This document shows positions 21,011-32,120 of a stretch of 64,000 bases of DNA, piece by piece. Under the pieces are notes generated by a model. That model made no database searches, was not told the DNA's origin, and saw only the letters and a program-made list of their open reading frames with translations. The stretch is taken from positions 1,798,001-1,862,000 of the forward strand of contig SRSI01000044.1 in assembly GCA_005656395.1 (NCBI GenBank), given 5' to 3'. Origin of the DNA: Strongyloides papillosus. Taxonomy: Eukaryota; Nematoda; Chromadorea; Rhabditida; Strongyloididae. Position 1 is the stretch's first letter. Each line of letters opens with the position of its first letter. The position numbers and the translations under genes are program-made.

Positions 21011-22379
21011 TTAATCTTCCCATGTTAATGTATGGCGTTCCTTAACGCGAAGTTGGCAGTTTCGTTTACCATACCAATTGACGTATGCAAATTCTGAGTT
21101 TGATACAATTGAATTGAAACGTCCGCCAAATTTAGATCCTGCATCTGCTTCTATCTTTCTAGCAGCTTCTAAATTGTCAGAATGAGAATTTACGGCTGCT
21201 TCAACAATGGCACGGAGTTCTGGATCTTCACAATTACCATCTCCTGAGGTGTTTGTTTCCTCACCATAATCGACAGCACCAATTTGTGATGGTGCTACTG
21301 AATTTTCATGTCCTTGGTCATAACCACTTTTTTCTTTTATGGTTTCTTCACCACCATATCCTTCTTTTGATGGAGCTGGAGCTGCTGTTGATGGTAGTTG
21401 TTCTTCGTATTTAGATTGATTTATAGTTGGTTTGACAGCTTCTTTCTCATATCCTTCTTCAGTAACGACACTTTTCGTTTCAGTTTCACCACTGTATCCT
21501 CCACCAACAGTAGTTTGTGAACCACTATATGATGGTGATGATGTTACTTGAACACCACCACCATATCCTGCTCCTTGTGTTGTTTGAGAACCACTGTATG
21601 ATGATGGAACTTCAGATGGGGTAACAACTTCTTCTTTGGTATATTCAGTACTAGCAACAACAACAGTTGGTGCTTGTGATGAAACTTCACCACCATATCC
21701 TGGGGCATGAGTAGCTTCATATCCTGGTTCTTGGACACCGCCGCTTGGTTGGACAACTTCACCACTTGGTTGAACAACTTCACCACCAGGTTGAACAACT
21801 TCTCCACCGCCTGGTTGAGTAACTTCACCTCCATATCCAGGTTGAACAACTTGACCACCACCTGGTTGAGGAACTTGTGGTGTTGGTTCTACTGGTGCTG
21901 GTCCAACAGGTCCTGGACCTTGAATATAATTTCCTCCTGATGGAACTTTTTGTTGAACGTATGCTGAAGCTGCTCCACTATCAATACTTGAAGCATAACC
22001 AGCATTAATACCTCCACTTGGGTAAGAAGGTTGTACTGGTCCTTGAACACCAAATGGTCTTGGATATCCTTGATATCCTGGTTGAGCATATCCCGATGGT
22101 GCTGGTGGTGGAGGTGCAATATATGATGGTGGTGGTTGAGCATATCCTGATGGTGCTGGCACTGGTGGTGCAGAATAACTATAAAAATAAATTTAAATTA
22201 ATATATAAATATATTGATAGATAAACAAACCTAGTAGTTTGGCATTTTGGTACACTTGGTGCACATGTATTTGATGCTGGTGGACAACAAGCATTACCAC
22301 CACCTAAACCTCCAAAACAAGCATTTCCTGATTGAGCAACTAATGCTAAAATAGCTGTAGAAAGGAAAAATTTAACCAT
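21011..22379 (-). CDS. Secreted ground-like (GRL) domain protein with Gly/Pro/Gln-rich repeats
   Basis: Exons 22379-22231 and 22178-21011 join in phase 2 (AG|T) over a 52-nt intron, giving 438 residues. A signal peptide is clear (MVKFFLSTAILALVAQSGNA), followed by a Cys-rich stretch (CFGGLGGGNACCPPASNTC, CAPSVPKC). The long middle is low-complexity: Pro/Tyr/Ala-rich (PAPSGYAQPPPSYIAPPP), then tandem GEVVQP[G/S] units and YSGSQTT repeats. The C-terminal 75 residues fit the ground-like domain: CEDPELRAIVEAAV, a helical segment, FGGRFNSIVSNSEFAYVNWYGKRNCQLRV. GRL proteins are nematode-specific, Hedgehog-related secreted proteins; many are linked to cuticle or other apical extracellular matrix. 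The subfamily and the exact GRL number cannot be told from sequence. Confidence 0.88.
21735..21865 (-). repeat. Tandem repeat coding GEVVQP units in the GRL protein
   Basis: Imperfect tandem copies encoding G-G-E-V-V-Q-P-[G/S], visible at the DNA level as repeated GTTGAACAACTTC-type segments on the plus strand. Such tracts can change length between alleles. Confidence 0.75.
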
Positions 22380-23570
22380 AATTTTTTAATATATAATATT
22401 ACTTATATTATAATAGGATAACTCAATCCTAATAGAAGCAAGTAATAGGATGGTTAAATGAATGTTTCAAAGATATTAAATAGGCAATCTTTTGATTGAG
22501 CCGGTTACAAAATGTAGAAGATATTCATAATTTTAAGAACCACCTCCTCTTCTATTTTATTTATATCTATTACATTATCCTGAAGGGGCATCTCAAACTA
22601 CATTTACATATATAAAGATATATATATTAAAAGGTAGTGAAAAGTGAAAATTAAAAGTTTTATGAATAAAACTTTTTATCTAGTTAAATAATAGTTAAAG
22701 AAATGGTATTAAAGAAATTAAAGTGTAATGTAAAAAGGAAATCATTTTGATTTAAAAAGATAAGGAAGAAAAATTTAAAAAAAAATGTTATTAAACTTAA
22801 GATAGAATGAAAAAAGAAATATTTTGTTTGGTGGTAGCGGATATCGAGATAAAGATCATTATTCAAGTTTTTAAAGTATTTAAAAAGAGTTTATAAACTT
22901 GTTTTTAATTTAAAGCATAATATAGCTCTTATCTCAAATTTACCTTTTCTTTTTTTTAATACCTTTTATTTAAATGATAAACGAAAATATCACATATTTA
23001 TAAAATATAAAGATATATCAGTATCTACCGAATATAAAAATGTTTTAATATCTCTACAGGTAATATTACTTAAAATACATTAAAATTATTTATAATTAAA
23101 TATATTCTTCTTTTATCCAAAAATTTTTATTTCAAATAACCTTGAATTTTAATTTAAAGCATCCGGAATATTGATAAAAGAAAAACCTTTGAATTTCCAT
23201 TAACCAATTCTGACATTTTGAAACATACATTAATAAAACTCTTCATATTTTATTACTAAAAGTTGGTAAAAAATTTATAGGTATTTTTATTTATTCTTAA
23301 TATTATGTGAAATAAATAAAAAAATATATATATGTGTTATTTAAACAACAAGAAACATAATTTATCTTGACCTTTTCAAAATCCGTGATCTATAGAACTA
23401 TTTTAATGAAATTAAAAGTGAGAAAATATGTATATAGTTATTATATATACTTGTTATTACTTTCACTTTATTTTTTTTCAATTTTTGTAACGTTCTCTCT
23501 TTTGACACCGTCTTCATTTTGTTAATTGTATAAAGATTAATGAAATATAAAATTAATACATATAAGAATT

Positions 23571-23581
23571 ATCGGCATTTT
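23571..23581 (+). repeat. ATCGGCATTTT motif, copy 1
   Basis: Exact 11-mer, shared with 26327-26337 and 41748-41758, all in intergenic deserts. G+C-rich core in A+T-rich surroundings. Function unknown. Confidence 0.4.
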
Positions 23582-23821
23582 ATTAATAAAAAAAAGAGAC
23601 AGGTATTTGTGAATCAAACAATCACTATCTAGTCTTGAAAGGGAAACCTCTTTATTTGTAAAGAATTTTATTTCTAGTTTAGAAATAGTACCAAAAAAAA
23701 GTTGCTACCATATTTTATAGATTTATTTTATCAAAAATGTTAAAAAAAAACATTTTATTTTATATTGTTAATTGATTGTAAATATTAATTAATAGTAAAA
23801 ATATATATGTTTCTAATAAAA

Positions 23822-23894
23822 ATTCTAGCTTTGGTAACCTAGCTTTATGAGTTCCAAAAATGCTCATTACGGCTAAATCACCAAAGGTAGACCT
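23822..23894 (-). ncRNA. mir-79: MicroRNA mir-79 (miR-9/miR-79 family) precursor hairpin
   Basis: On the minus strand, positions 23848 down to 23827 are identical over all 22 nt to C. elegans miR-79 as I know it (seed UAAAGCU). It lies on the 3' arm. The 5' arm (about 23887-23864) is complementary: TTTGGT pairs with ACCAAA, followed by TTAGC/GCTAG-type pairs with G:U wobbles, and ATGAG pairs with CTCAT next to a loop of about 11 nt. Pairing extends a few bases beyond the mature ends (CTA/TAG), as expected for a Drosha substrate. The 5' arm also resembles the C. elegans precursor (UUUGGUGAUU). Conservation of both arms and a proper fold make this firm. Known targets in worms include glycosylation-pathway genes; targets here are unknown. 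Confidence 0.94.
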
Positions 23895-26326
23895 TTTACT
23901 ATATTACATACATATAGAAATATAAAATAAAAATTTATGATAATTTTTTTTAACATTTCAATCTTGATAGAGAATAAAAGTATATTACATATTTTTAATA
24001 TTTACTATTATATTTCCTCTAAACTCCTCAAAACATATTAGTAATGATTGATATATATAAAAGTCATTGTGATATTATCAATTCAATCAAAAAGTATAAC
24101 ATATCAATTAACAAAATAATAAAATTAATTTCCCTAAACTAAACAATGAGCATAAATGTGATACATTTATATTATTATAAACAAAAATTATGTCAAAAGT
24201 CATAAAATATCATTTATTTATATCATTTTTTTATATTATATTTAACCATCTATATACAATATATATTACCTCATTTAAAATTATCATTTAACAGCATCTA
24301 CAACTAAAAAAAAAGAAATAAATAGAAAAAATTTCTTCATAGTACATTAGTTACTTAAACAAAATATATTTACTAATTCTTTTTCTCTCTTTTTTTATAA
24401 ATTATATGTAAATAGGAGAGAAAAAAAATATAAAGATTTGAAGGATATATATACAATGATTAAATAGTTAAAAATGTTAAACTTATGAAGTAAAAGTTAA
24501 TATATTACAAAGAAAACATCTCATTAACTTATCTTCTTTCTTATATTTTTGTTTAAAAATTTTCCTTCAATTAACTAGCAAATAAATATAGATATTTTTT
24601 TATTTAAATACCATCTATCTTGATCAACCAAAATTTTATCACTATAAAAATAAAATTATAATAACACACCTATTTAAGTAATCGCTGATCACTATAATAT
24701 TTAGATAATGATAAAAAATCTTAAATTTTTGTTAAATTAATAAAAATAAGAAAATTAATCAAAAAAGTGATTACTTTTTTTGTTTATAATGATATGTTAA
24801 GTGTAAATAATATTTAAAAATGTCACAGTATTTTATATTTATCATGTATTTAAATTAACTTCTAACTACAATTTTTTTTTCAAAAACAATCACATTTTAG
24901 ATATAAAATATATATGATATGAAAAAACATTAATTTTTGAACAGTTATTTTTAAATAAAATGATAGTTTTTTTTACATATATTAACTAATTTATTATCCT
25001 TTAGTACACATATGTTGCTTTCAATAAAAACTTAAGAAAATAAAGAATAAAAATTACTAAAATAACAAGTAGTTAATTATGCTAAATACTTTCAACAAAT
25101 TTAAATATTATTTAATTTTTTAAATAAATATTATACTATAAGTATAGTTAAATAATATATATTATAAATATATATTTATACACATTTTACATTTATATAC
25201 AAAAATAGAAGCAATATAAACTTCCAGCCTCTTGAAGACCTAGTTATTTTCAATATAATATATACCATTTATTAATATTAAAACTTTTTGATATATTTTC
25301 AAAAAAATGTAGGGCAATTAGGAATACTAATGTTTTAGAAGAAAAAAGTATGAAAATTTTTCAAGAATGACATTTATACTTACTTTTCATCTTTCTTTAT
25401 AATCATCTTTCTAAATATACAATGACATGTAATAAAAAAGGGCGGAAGGTAAATTGTCAAAAATAATATACACCTCTTTATTTTATTGTTAATTGGTTCA
25501 CAATTCTTTTACCTAATTAGAAGGACCATATTCTCAAGTTTTAAGAATTACCTTCATTTAAAGATTACAACATAAATCTTGATAATGTCGAAAGACTTTT
25601 TTTATACAATATACATATAATAGTTAATAAAAAAGATAGATAAATAGATAATATCTCATGATTGATGAAAGATATTAATTACTCAAGCTTAGCTTTACTT
25701 TTAACTAATGGGATTGAATAAATTAGAGGTCAAATTTTACCTACTACAAATAATTTTAATATCTCAAGGTTAATAATCGTATCTCTTTAATAAAAATAAA
25801 TATATAACCTAAAATTATTGTGTGATTTAATTTTTATCAGTACATATTCTCTTAAATAAAATACTAATTTTATATAAAAAGATTATTTAAAAAAAACTTT
25901 CATAAATGATACTCTTTAATTATAAATTCACAAACGCATTCACATCTAATAAAAACTTCCGATCAGTTATAGAAATTTCTGATGTGTCAAAATGGAGTAC
26001 TAAACAAAATAAGATTTGATAATTGATAGGAGACCTTGAAATAAAAAATTTATTATCTGATTTCATTCTTTTAAAACCAAAATATATATAATATGCCGCT
26101 ATTTTATTTATGATATCAAATTAACTTTTACATTCATTTTTTTTATTACTAATAAATGAATCATAAAAATAAATTAACAAAAAAATTTTTCTCTCTTTTT
26201 CATTTGTGATTACAACATTGTTCATTATAGAAATGTAAATCATCTAAGGAATAACATGAAAACTAAAGTACATAAATTGTTTTTTAAAATATGTATCATG
26301 AATTTGAAATCAATTATAATGAAGCA

Positions 26327-26337
26327 ATCGGCATTTT
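26327..26337 (+). repeat. ATCGGCATTTT motif, copy 2
   Basis: Exact copy, preceded by GCA and followed by TCCATCAAACAATC. A similar ATCAAACAATC also lies about 35 bp after copy 1. Function unknown. Confidence 0.4.
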
Positions 26338-27153
26338 TCCATCAAACAATCTTACTTTATATATATAAAAACAATTCTATCATCAATGTTTTTAAGTACT
26401 ATTTTTAAATACTAGTATAAATATTTTGTCAAATACTAAAAATCATCCATATGACGTTATTTAGTTGTATAAAAAGCATTTTTAAATTTCAAAAACTCTG
26501 ACTCATCATATTGTTATTTTATAAAAATCAATTATATACAACGCAAAATTTTTATCTATATGCTCAAAATTATTTATCATTGAAAATTTTGCAAGAGATG
26601 ATTCATATAGTTTACCTATTATTATTTTTCTCTCACAACACGTGGTGAATGTTTTAAAATAGTTTTTTTTATAAAATATTATTTTATTTTAAAACAACTT
26701 TTTTCTCCCAATATACTTAAATAACTATTCTTTACTATTCTAATCACTAACAATTGCTTTTTATTTATATACCACTGAAATATTGTATAGATAAAACTAA
26801 ATAAACTTTGGTAATTGTTATCTCTACTAAAAAAACCTTCAATCACTTCATTATATATTTATCGAGACTCTTTATTAAAGTTTAACCTCTCAAATATTTC
26901 ATCATCAACACTTGTTGGAAACTTTTTTATATTTATTAATATTCACATATTTAAACACATAACCATCCTATTTAAATAGACAAATTACTTTTACTTTCTA
27001 TATTATAATTTAAATTATACATTTCAAGATACTTTCTAATCAATTTATATAATCACTATCATTAATTCTTATCATATATTTGTTTTTAAAAAATTTTAAT
27101 TTATCCTTCTTATATTTAGATTATTGGATAATTATATACTATTTAAACAGAAA

Positions 27154-28802
27154 ATGTCTGGATTTAGCAATTTTTTAACAAAGTCTCTCAAAGACGCTGC
27201 TGAAGATTTAGTTAAAAGCAAGTTATCTGGTTTTAAAAGTGGAGATAAAAAAGAGGGTGATAATAATATGAATCCATATCCATCAGGACAACCCCAACAA
27301 TATGGGGGTTACCAAGGTTCACAAATTAGTGGAGGAATGCCACAACCACAACAATGCGGAGGTGGTTACGGACAACAACAACCTTATGGAATGAATCCAC
27401 AGATGACTGGAGGATATGGTCAACCAGGACAACCATCTCCATATGGTCCTTCTGGTGGTATGAATCCCTCTTTAGGTTTTGGTGGTGTTATGGGTCCTTC
27501 CATGGGTGTGGGTGCTTATGGAGGTATGCAAATGCCTGGACAAGGATATAATCAAAGTCATTATGCTGGACAAATGCCACCACAATCAGGTATGAAAGTT
27601 TCTGACTATCCACATAATATGCCTATGGGAGGTGGTTTCCAAAACCATTACCCTGGGTATTAATGTACTTAAAAACTTAAAATCCATTTTCCTCTCCTAT
27701 CATTTGTAAATATAGATTATTTCTCCATCTACAATAATAACATAAACCTATTTGTAATAATAGTATTAATTTTAACCTGTTTTCTAACTTTTAATTTCAA
27801 AAAAATTTTAACATAAAAACTTTTATATTATTTTATTTAGTTCCAATGGCGTTTGGAAATCCATCAATAAAGTATTACCCAAATTGCAATCCAACTGCAG
27901 ATGCTGAGGTTCTTAGAAAAGCTATGAAAGGTTTTGGTTGTAATAATTCACGTGTTATTGATGTTATATGTAAACGTACAAATTTCCAACGTCTCCAAAT
28001 TGTAAGATCATTCCAACAGATGTATGGAAAAGATCTTATAAATGAGTTAAAATCTGAATTGCATGGTGATTTTGAAGATTTAATTATAGCATTAATGACA
28101 CCATCAGCAAATTATGATGCTTCAGAGATTCGTCGTGCCATCGAAGGTATTGGTACAAATGAAAATATTCTCATTGAGATCATGTGTTCCAGGACAAATG
28201 CACAAATTCATGATATTAAAGCTGCTTATAAATATTTGTATGGTATTGACTTGGAATCTGATATAAGAGGTGATACCTCAGGATACTTTAAAAGACTTCT
28301 CATTGCATTAAGTACAGGATATAGAGATGAAAGTAATTATACAGATATAAATAATGCTCATCAATCAGCAAAGTCATTATATAGTGCAGGTGAAGGAAGA
28401 CTTGGAACAGATGAAGCAGCATTTTTAGGTGTATTATGTTCACAAAACTTTGCTCAATTAAATCTTGTCTTCCAAGAGTACCATAAACTAACAGGAAAAA
28501 CATTAGATATAGCAATTAAAAATGAATTTTCAGGTGATATAAAAGAAGCACTTCTTGCATTATATCAAATTGTTGTAAATCGCCCAGGATATTTTGCATC
28601 ACAACTTGAAAGAAGCATGAAAGGTTTTGGTACAAGAGATAAAGATTTGATAAGACTTGTTGTGTCCAGATGTGAAATTGATATGGCTGACATAAGAAAT
28701 GAATTCCAAAAGATGTATGGAAGATCCTTAGAGGATACAATTACTGGAGATACTAGCGGTAGTTATAAGACTGCGCTTATTACTCTTGTCAAGGGTAATT
28801 AA
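27154..28802 (+). CDS. Annexin with Gly/Tyr/Pro/Gln-rich N-terminal head
   Basis: Best model: exons 27154-27589 and 27841-28802, donor CAG|GTATGA, acceptor TTTAG, 251-nt intron, phase 1 (G|TT), 465 residues. The head begins with an amphipathic stretch (MSGFSNFLTKSLKDAAEDL), then low-complexity GGY/QPQQ/GMNP sequence like annexins A7 and A11. Four annexin repeats follow: MKGFGCNN, IEGIGTNE, GEGRLGTDE and MKGFGTRD mark the type II calcium loops. The first loop reads GCNN instead of the usual GT[DN]E and may bind calcium poorly. Annexins bind acidic phospholipid membranes in a calcium-dependent way. If the intron is kept, the first exon stays open to a stop at 27663, giving a 169-residue head-only protein. 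Alternatively ATG 27846, 5 nt after an acceptor, could start a trans-spliced head-less annexin. ATG 27154 lies 3 nt after AAACAG. Confidence 0.88.
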
Positions 28803-29156
28803 ACATTTTTTTTATTCTAATTCATTTTTTTGATTAATTACATATATATTTAATTTACCATGAAACATAATCTTTAGTAAATATATATTTTGTATGATAT
28901 ATTATATAACTCATATTATTGTTGGTTAATAAAAAATTCTGTATAAAATAGTACGATTTTCAATAACATGGAAATTTATCAATTAATTTTCCAAACCAAA
29001 AATTTAATGAGGCTACATATTTTTAATTAGTCACATTTAAAGGTTATATATTTTAATGAGACTATACCTTTATAAGGACACATTTTTATAATAATTTAAA
29101 TATTTTTATATATATTATTATAAAATATAAACTTAATTTATTGTTAAAAGCAAAAT
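28803..29156. other. Spacer between annexin and 7TM receptor
   Basis: 354 bp. It includes loosely repeated AATGAGGCTACATATTTTTAA / AATGAGACTATACCTTT-like phrases at about 29007-29075, and otherwise only A/T-rich sequence. No gene. Confidence 0.5.
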
Positions 29157-30136
29157 ATGGGAAATTATAGTTTAACTCTTCTAGAAATTTGTCAACTTTC
29201 CTACAGTATACCATCAACAACAATAATGATTATATATATATTAATAATATTATACAATATCAGATCAATTTATTTGAAACATAACAGGATGTTTTATTCT
29301 CTATTCATATTCAAGACAGTTCTTGATATCCATAATCAACTTCTAAATCATTTTTTCTATAAAATGCCAAAATGGAATTTTTTTGAGGAATTAATTATTG
29401 GTAATCCTATAATTGGTAAAACTTATTATTTTTTACATATACAACAATATTTTTCTATGTATCTGACTTGTTTGTTGCTATCATTTAATAGATTTATCTA
29501 TCAATCATACTCATTGAAATACTGTGATATATTTACATTAAAAAAAATTTTGCTATTTTTTATAACAATAATTATAACAAGTTGTTTGTTTGCTCTTGGT
29601 GTGCTTTTTTTCATCCTCTCATACAATTACAACTCTACATTTGGATATGTTATACCTACTTTTGAGAATAATTTTATGTATTATCAAACGTTTTACATAA
29701 TACTTATTTTTGGTACCATAGTAATTGTAACATTTATCTTAAATAGATACAATTTTAATAAACTTTTGAGAACAAACTTAAATACAAAATATGAATGGTA
29801 TACTAATCTTTCAAATTTATTATATGTTGACATTTCATGGTTTGGGTTATTTTTAATTGAATGTTATTTCATACTAAAAACATTAAGTTATTATACTGCT
29901 AATCCTATACTTATACAATATACAACATATTTCTCTATTATAGTCTTCGATTTCTCTACTTTTGTTCCGTTTTATACTTTTATCATATTAAAGTAAGTTA
30001 TTATATACATTTTTAATGGTAGCAATATTTTTACAGTAAAGAACATAAAAAGGTTTTAAAAATTCTTGCTATTGAAATTCAAAATGTTATCAATTCAAAT
30101 TCAAAAAAAATTATTGTATATTTTCATGATAGTTAA
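29157..30136 (+). CDS. Nematode serpentine (7TM) chemoreceptor, Srg/Srv-like
   Basis: Exons 29157-29992 and 30037-30136 join in phase 2 (AA|T) over a 44-nt intron (GTAAGT...TTTACAG), giving 311 residues, typical of nematode chemoreceptors. Seven hydrophobic segments can be counted; the first (STTIMIIYILIILYNI) follows a short extracellular N-terminus. TM3 is followed by SFNRFIYQ in the place of a DRY motif, and TM7 (FSTFVPFYTFIIL) runs into a basic tail NKEHKKVLKILAIEIQN. The SLFIFK..LD segment and the FNRF motif suggest the Srg superfamily, perhaps Srv; the exact family is inference. Such receptors sit in sensory cilia and detect environmental or host cues. It appears as a singleton here, without tandem paralogues. 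Confidence 0.82.
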
Positions 30137-30836
30137 TAAATAATCCAACTTTGATTCTAAATATTATTTCCTTTAAGTATAATTATGGTATAATATTTTT
30201 CCTAATAAATTACTTAATAAAATTATGATACTTTATTTAATTGTTTCCTTTATTATCATTAAATATCATACAAACATTACACACATTTTATATGCACTAT
30301 TAAGAAAAAATATAATACTTATCACTTCAGGATAATTATATAAAAGTGGGCGGTTCATTTTAAATAATAACTTTAAAATAAAATACCATAATTTTCTCTG
30401 CCATTCAAAAGGCATATTTATTTAAAATTCTAAAATAATATATAATTTTTTATTTAAAATCTTCATTATATATTTAATAGTGATAACGATTAAAGAAAAT
30501 ATGAGTGCGAGTATCACCTTTACAGATTTTTAAAATGAGTTATATTGGAAATCTTATTTTGATGATAGAGAAATTATACAAGTAGAGTTGCTGGAATTTT
30601 TTATTCATTTTAACTTATCAATGTGGTCGTGATCTTTATCATTTCTAAAGCTGGTAGTTGTATTTAATGTACGAATACCCTACTAAATTTGACAAAATAT
30701 TTACTCAAAGAGACTTTTTTCCAAGCACAAATTATGTTGTTTTTTCACTTCTATTGTTGAGATTAAACCTCGATTTTTGTGTACTAATTTAGCACTACTA
30801 ATTACTAAAATAATTTGTACTAATATCTTTACTAAT
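30137..30836. other. Intergenic region upstream of SGF29
   Basis: 700 bp. A GGGCGG box lies at 30348-30353 in otherwise A+T-rich DNA. No gene seen; presumed receptor 3' UTR and SGF29 promoter. Confidence 0.5.
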
Positions 30837-31783
30837 ATGGAAGATAATAAATTAAGTGATGATTGCCAATCTGAAGTCTCAAATGAAGAAATTGATGAAG
30901 AAGTCACGGAAATGGTATGTACTTTGTGTTCTTTTAGTTTTCTTTAACTAATTATTTGTAGATCGATAATATTATATCGTCATTCAAAAGTTTTAAGGCT
31001 AAAAGAAAAGAACTAGGTGAAAAAATCAGGAAAACACTTGATGGAGAAAGTGATGACAAACCAGGCACTGATGATGTCGAGGAATTTACGAGATATTATG
31101 ATGAAACTTATGATGTTACAACGGAATTAATTAATGAAATGTCAGAGTCTGCCTTTGAAGCATTTAAATATGCAGCTTTTGAAGATCCTGACTCTAAAAC
31201 TGCTGATTTTTTACGTGCATTAAATTTGTATGGTGAATTATTGCCACCATACATACCTAAAGATCATGCTCAAGTTATTGAGGGAGTTGGTGGTATTCCA
31301 TACTCTAAAGATTCAATTTTAAAGGAGGAAGATCTTGTTGTAGCATTTATTAATAATATGTGGTGTTTAGGTATGGTTAGGCAATGTAAAATTAATGCAC
31401 AAAATCCAGAGCTATCAACATATTTTGTTGTTGATGTTGAAGATCGTGAAAGGCCTGGTAATTGGCATTTAAGAGAAAAAATAACTCCGTTACCTAAATA
31501 TAAAGCTGATCCAACATGTCATAATCATGCATTATTTGAAAGGAATACAGTTGTTATAGCAATGTATCCACAAACAACATGCTTTTTTAAAGCTATAGTT
31601 CTCGAAAAACCAACAAGGACTAAAGATAAGTATATTCTGACATTTGAAAATGATGCATCGAAAAATGAATGGTCAGAACAAATGATTATACCACAAGCTT
31701 TCGTTCTGGCTTATGATGACAAAGTCTTTACTGCCAACAGTAAAACACTTGCTGCAAAAAGATCTCACTTAAAGAAGAAATAA
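30837..31783 (+). CDS. sgf29: SAGA-associated factor 29 (tandem Tudor H3K4me reader)
   Basis: Exons 30837-30914 and 30962-31783 join in phase 0 over a 47-nt intron (GTATGT...TTGTAG), giving 299 residues against 293 in human. The N-terminal 100 residues are acidic and helical, as in SGF29. The C-terminal SGF29 tandem Tudor domain is recognisable: LVVAFINNMWCLGMVRQCKI (first Tudor), YFVVDVEDRERPGNWHLREKITPLPKYKADP, then ERNTVVIAMYPQTTCFFKAIVLEKP (second Tudor; human has LVLALYPQTTCFYRALI) and YILTFENDA. In SAGA and ATAC this domain binds methylated H3K4 and recruits the GCN5 acetylation module. Starting at the internal ATG 31139 would lose the coiled-coil region. AATAAA at 31912-31917 is a likely polyadenylation signal. 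The ending RSHLKKK is basic, as in orthologues. Confidence 0.93.
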
Positions 31784-32120
31784 AACAACAATTAATAATA
31801 ATTTTGATTTTGTATTATGTGGAATTGGCAATGATAACATTTTAATGTAAGTTATTTATTTATTGTATATAAATGTAATTTAACAATTAATTTATCTCTC
31901 TGCATTGCTTTAATAAAGTTTTTTTATATTTCCTTGTTTTTGTACCAATAAATCATGTCTACAAAATACTAGTAAACTAATTTTATTTCGAAGCCAATAG
32001 TTAAACTAAATCATATATTTTGTTGTAGTGAATAATATGTTAAAATATATACAAATTATGATACAATTACTTTACAAATAAAAAATATTATTTATCAAAA
32101 ATAAAATACTTCAATTTACT
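31784..32120. other. Convergent 3' region between SGF29 and CLASP
   Basis: 337 bp between facing stop codons. AATAAA occurs on the plus strand at 31912 and on the minus strand (TTTATT, 31982-31987), fitting polyadenylation of the two transcripts. No gene. Confidence 0.55.

Larger units (their letters stand above)
22380..27153. other. 4.8-kb gene desert containing mir-79
   Basis: No protein-coding frame on either strand longer than chance for this base composition. The region holds the mir-79 hairpin (listed separately), two copies of the ATCGGCATTTT motif (23571 and 26327), and many A/T runs. It is flanked by the 5' ends of the GRL gene (leftward) and the annexin gene (rightward), so it should carry both promoters. 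Downstream of 26860 the sequence becomes pyrimidine-rich, consistent with an annexin 5' region. Confidence 0.6.

Noticed and set aside
27657..27662. Donor GGTATTAA at the end of the annexin head frame
   Set aside because: It gives phase 2, which does not match the annexin exon; CAG|GTATGA at 27589/27590 fits in both phase and consensus.
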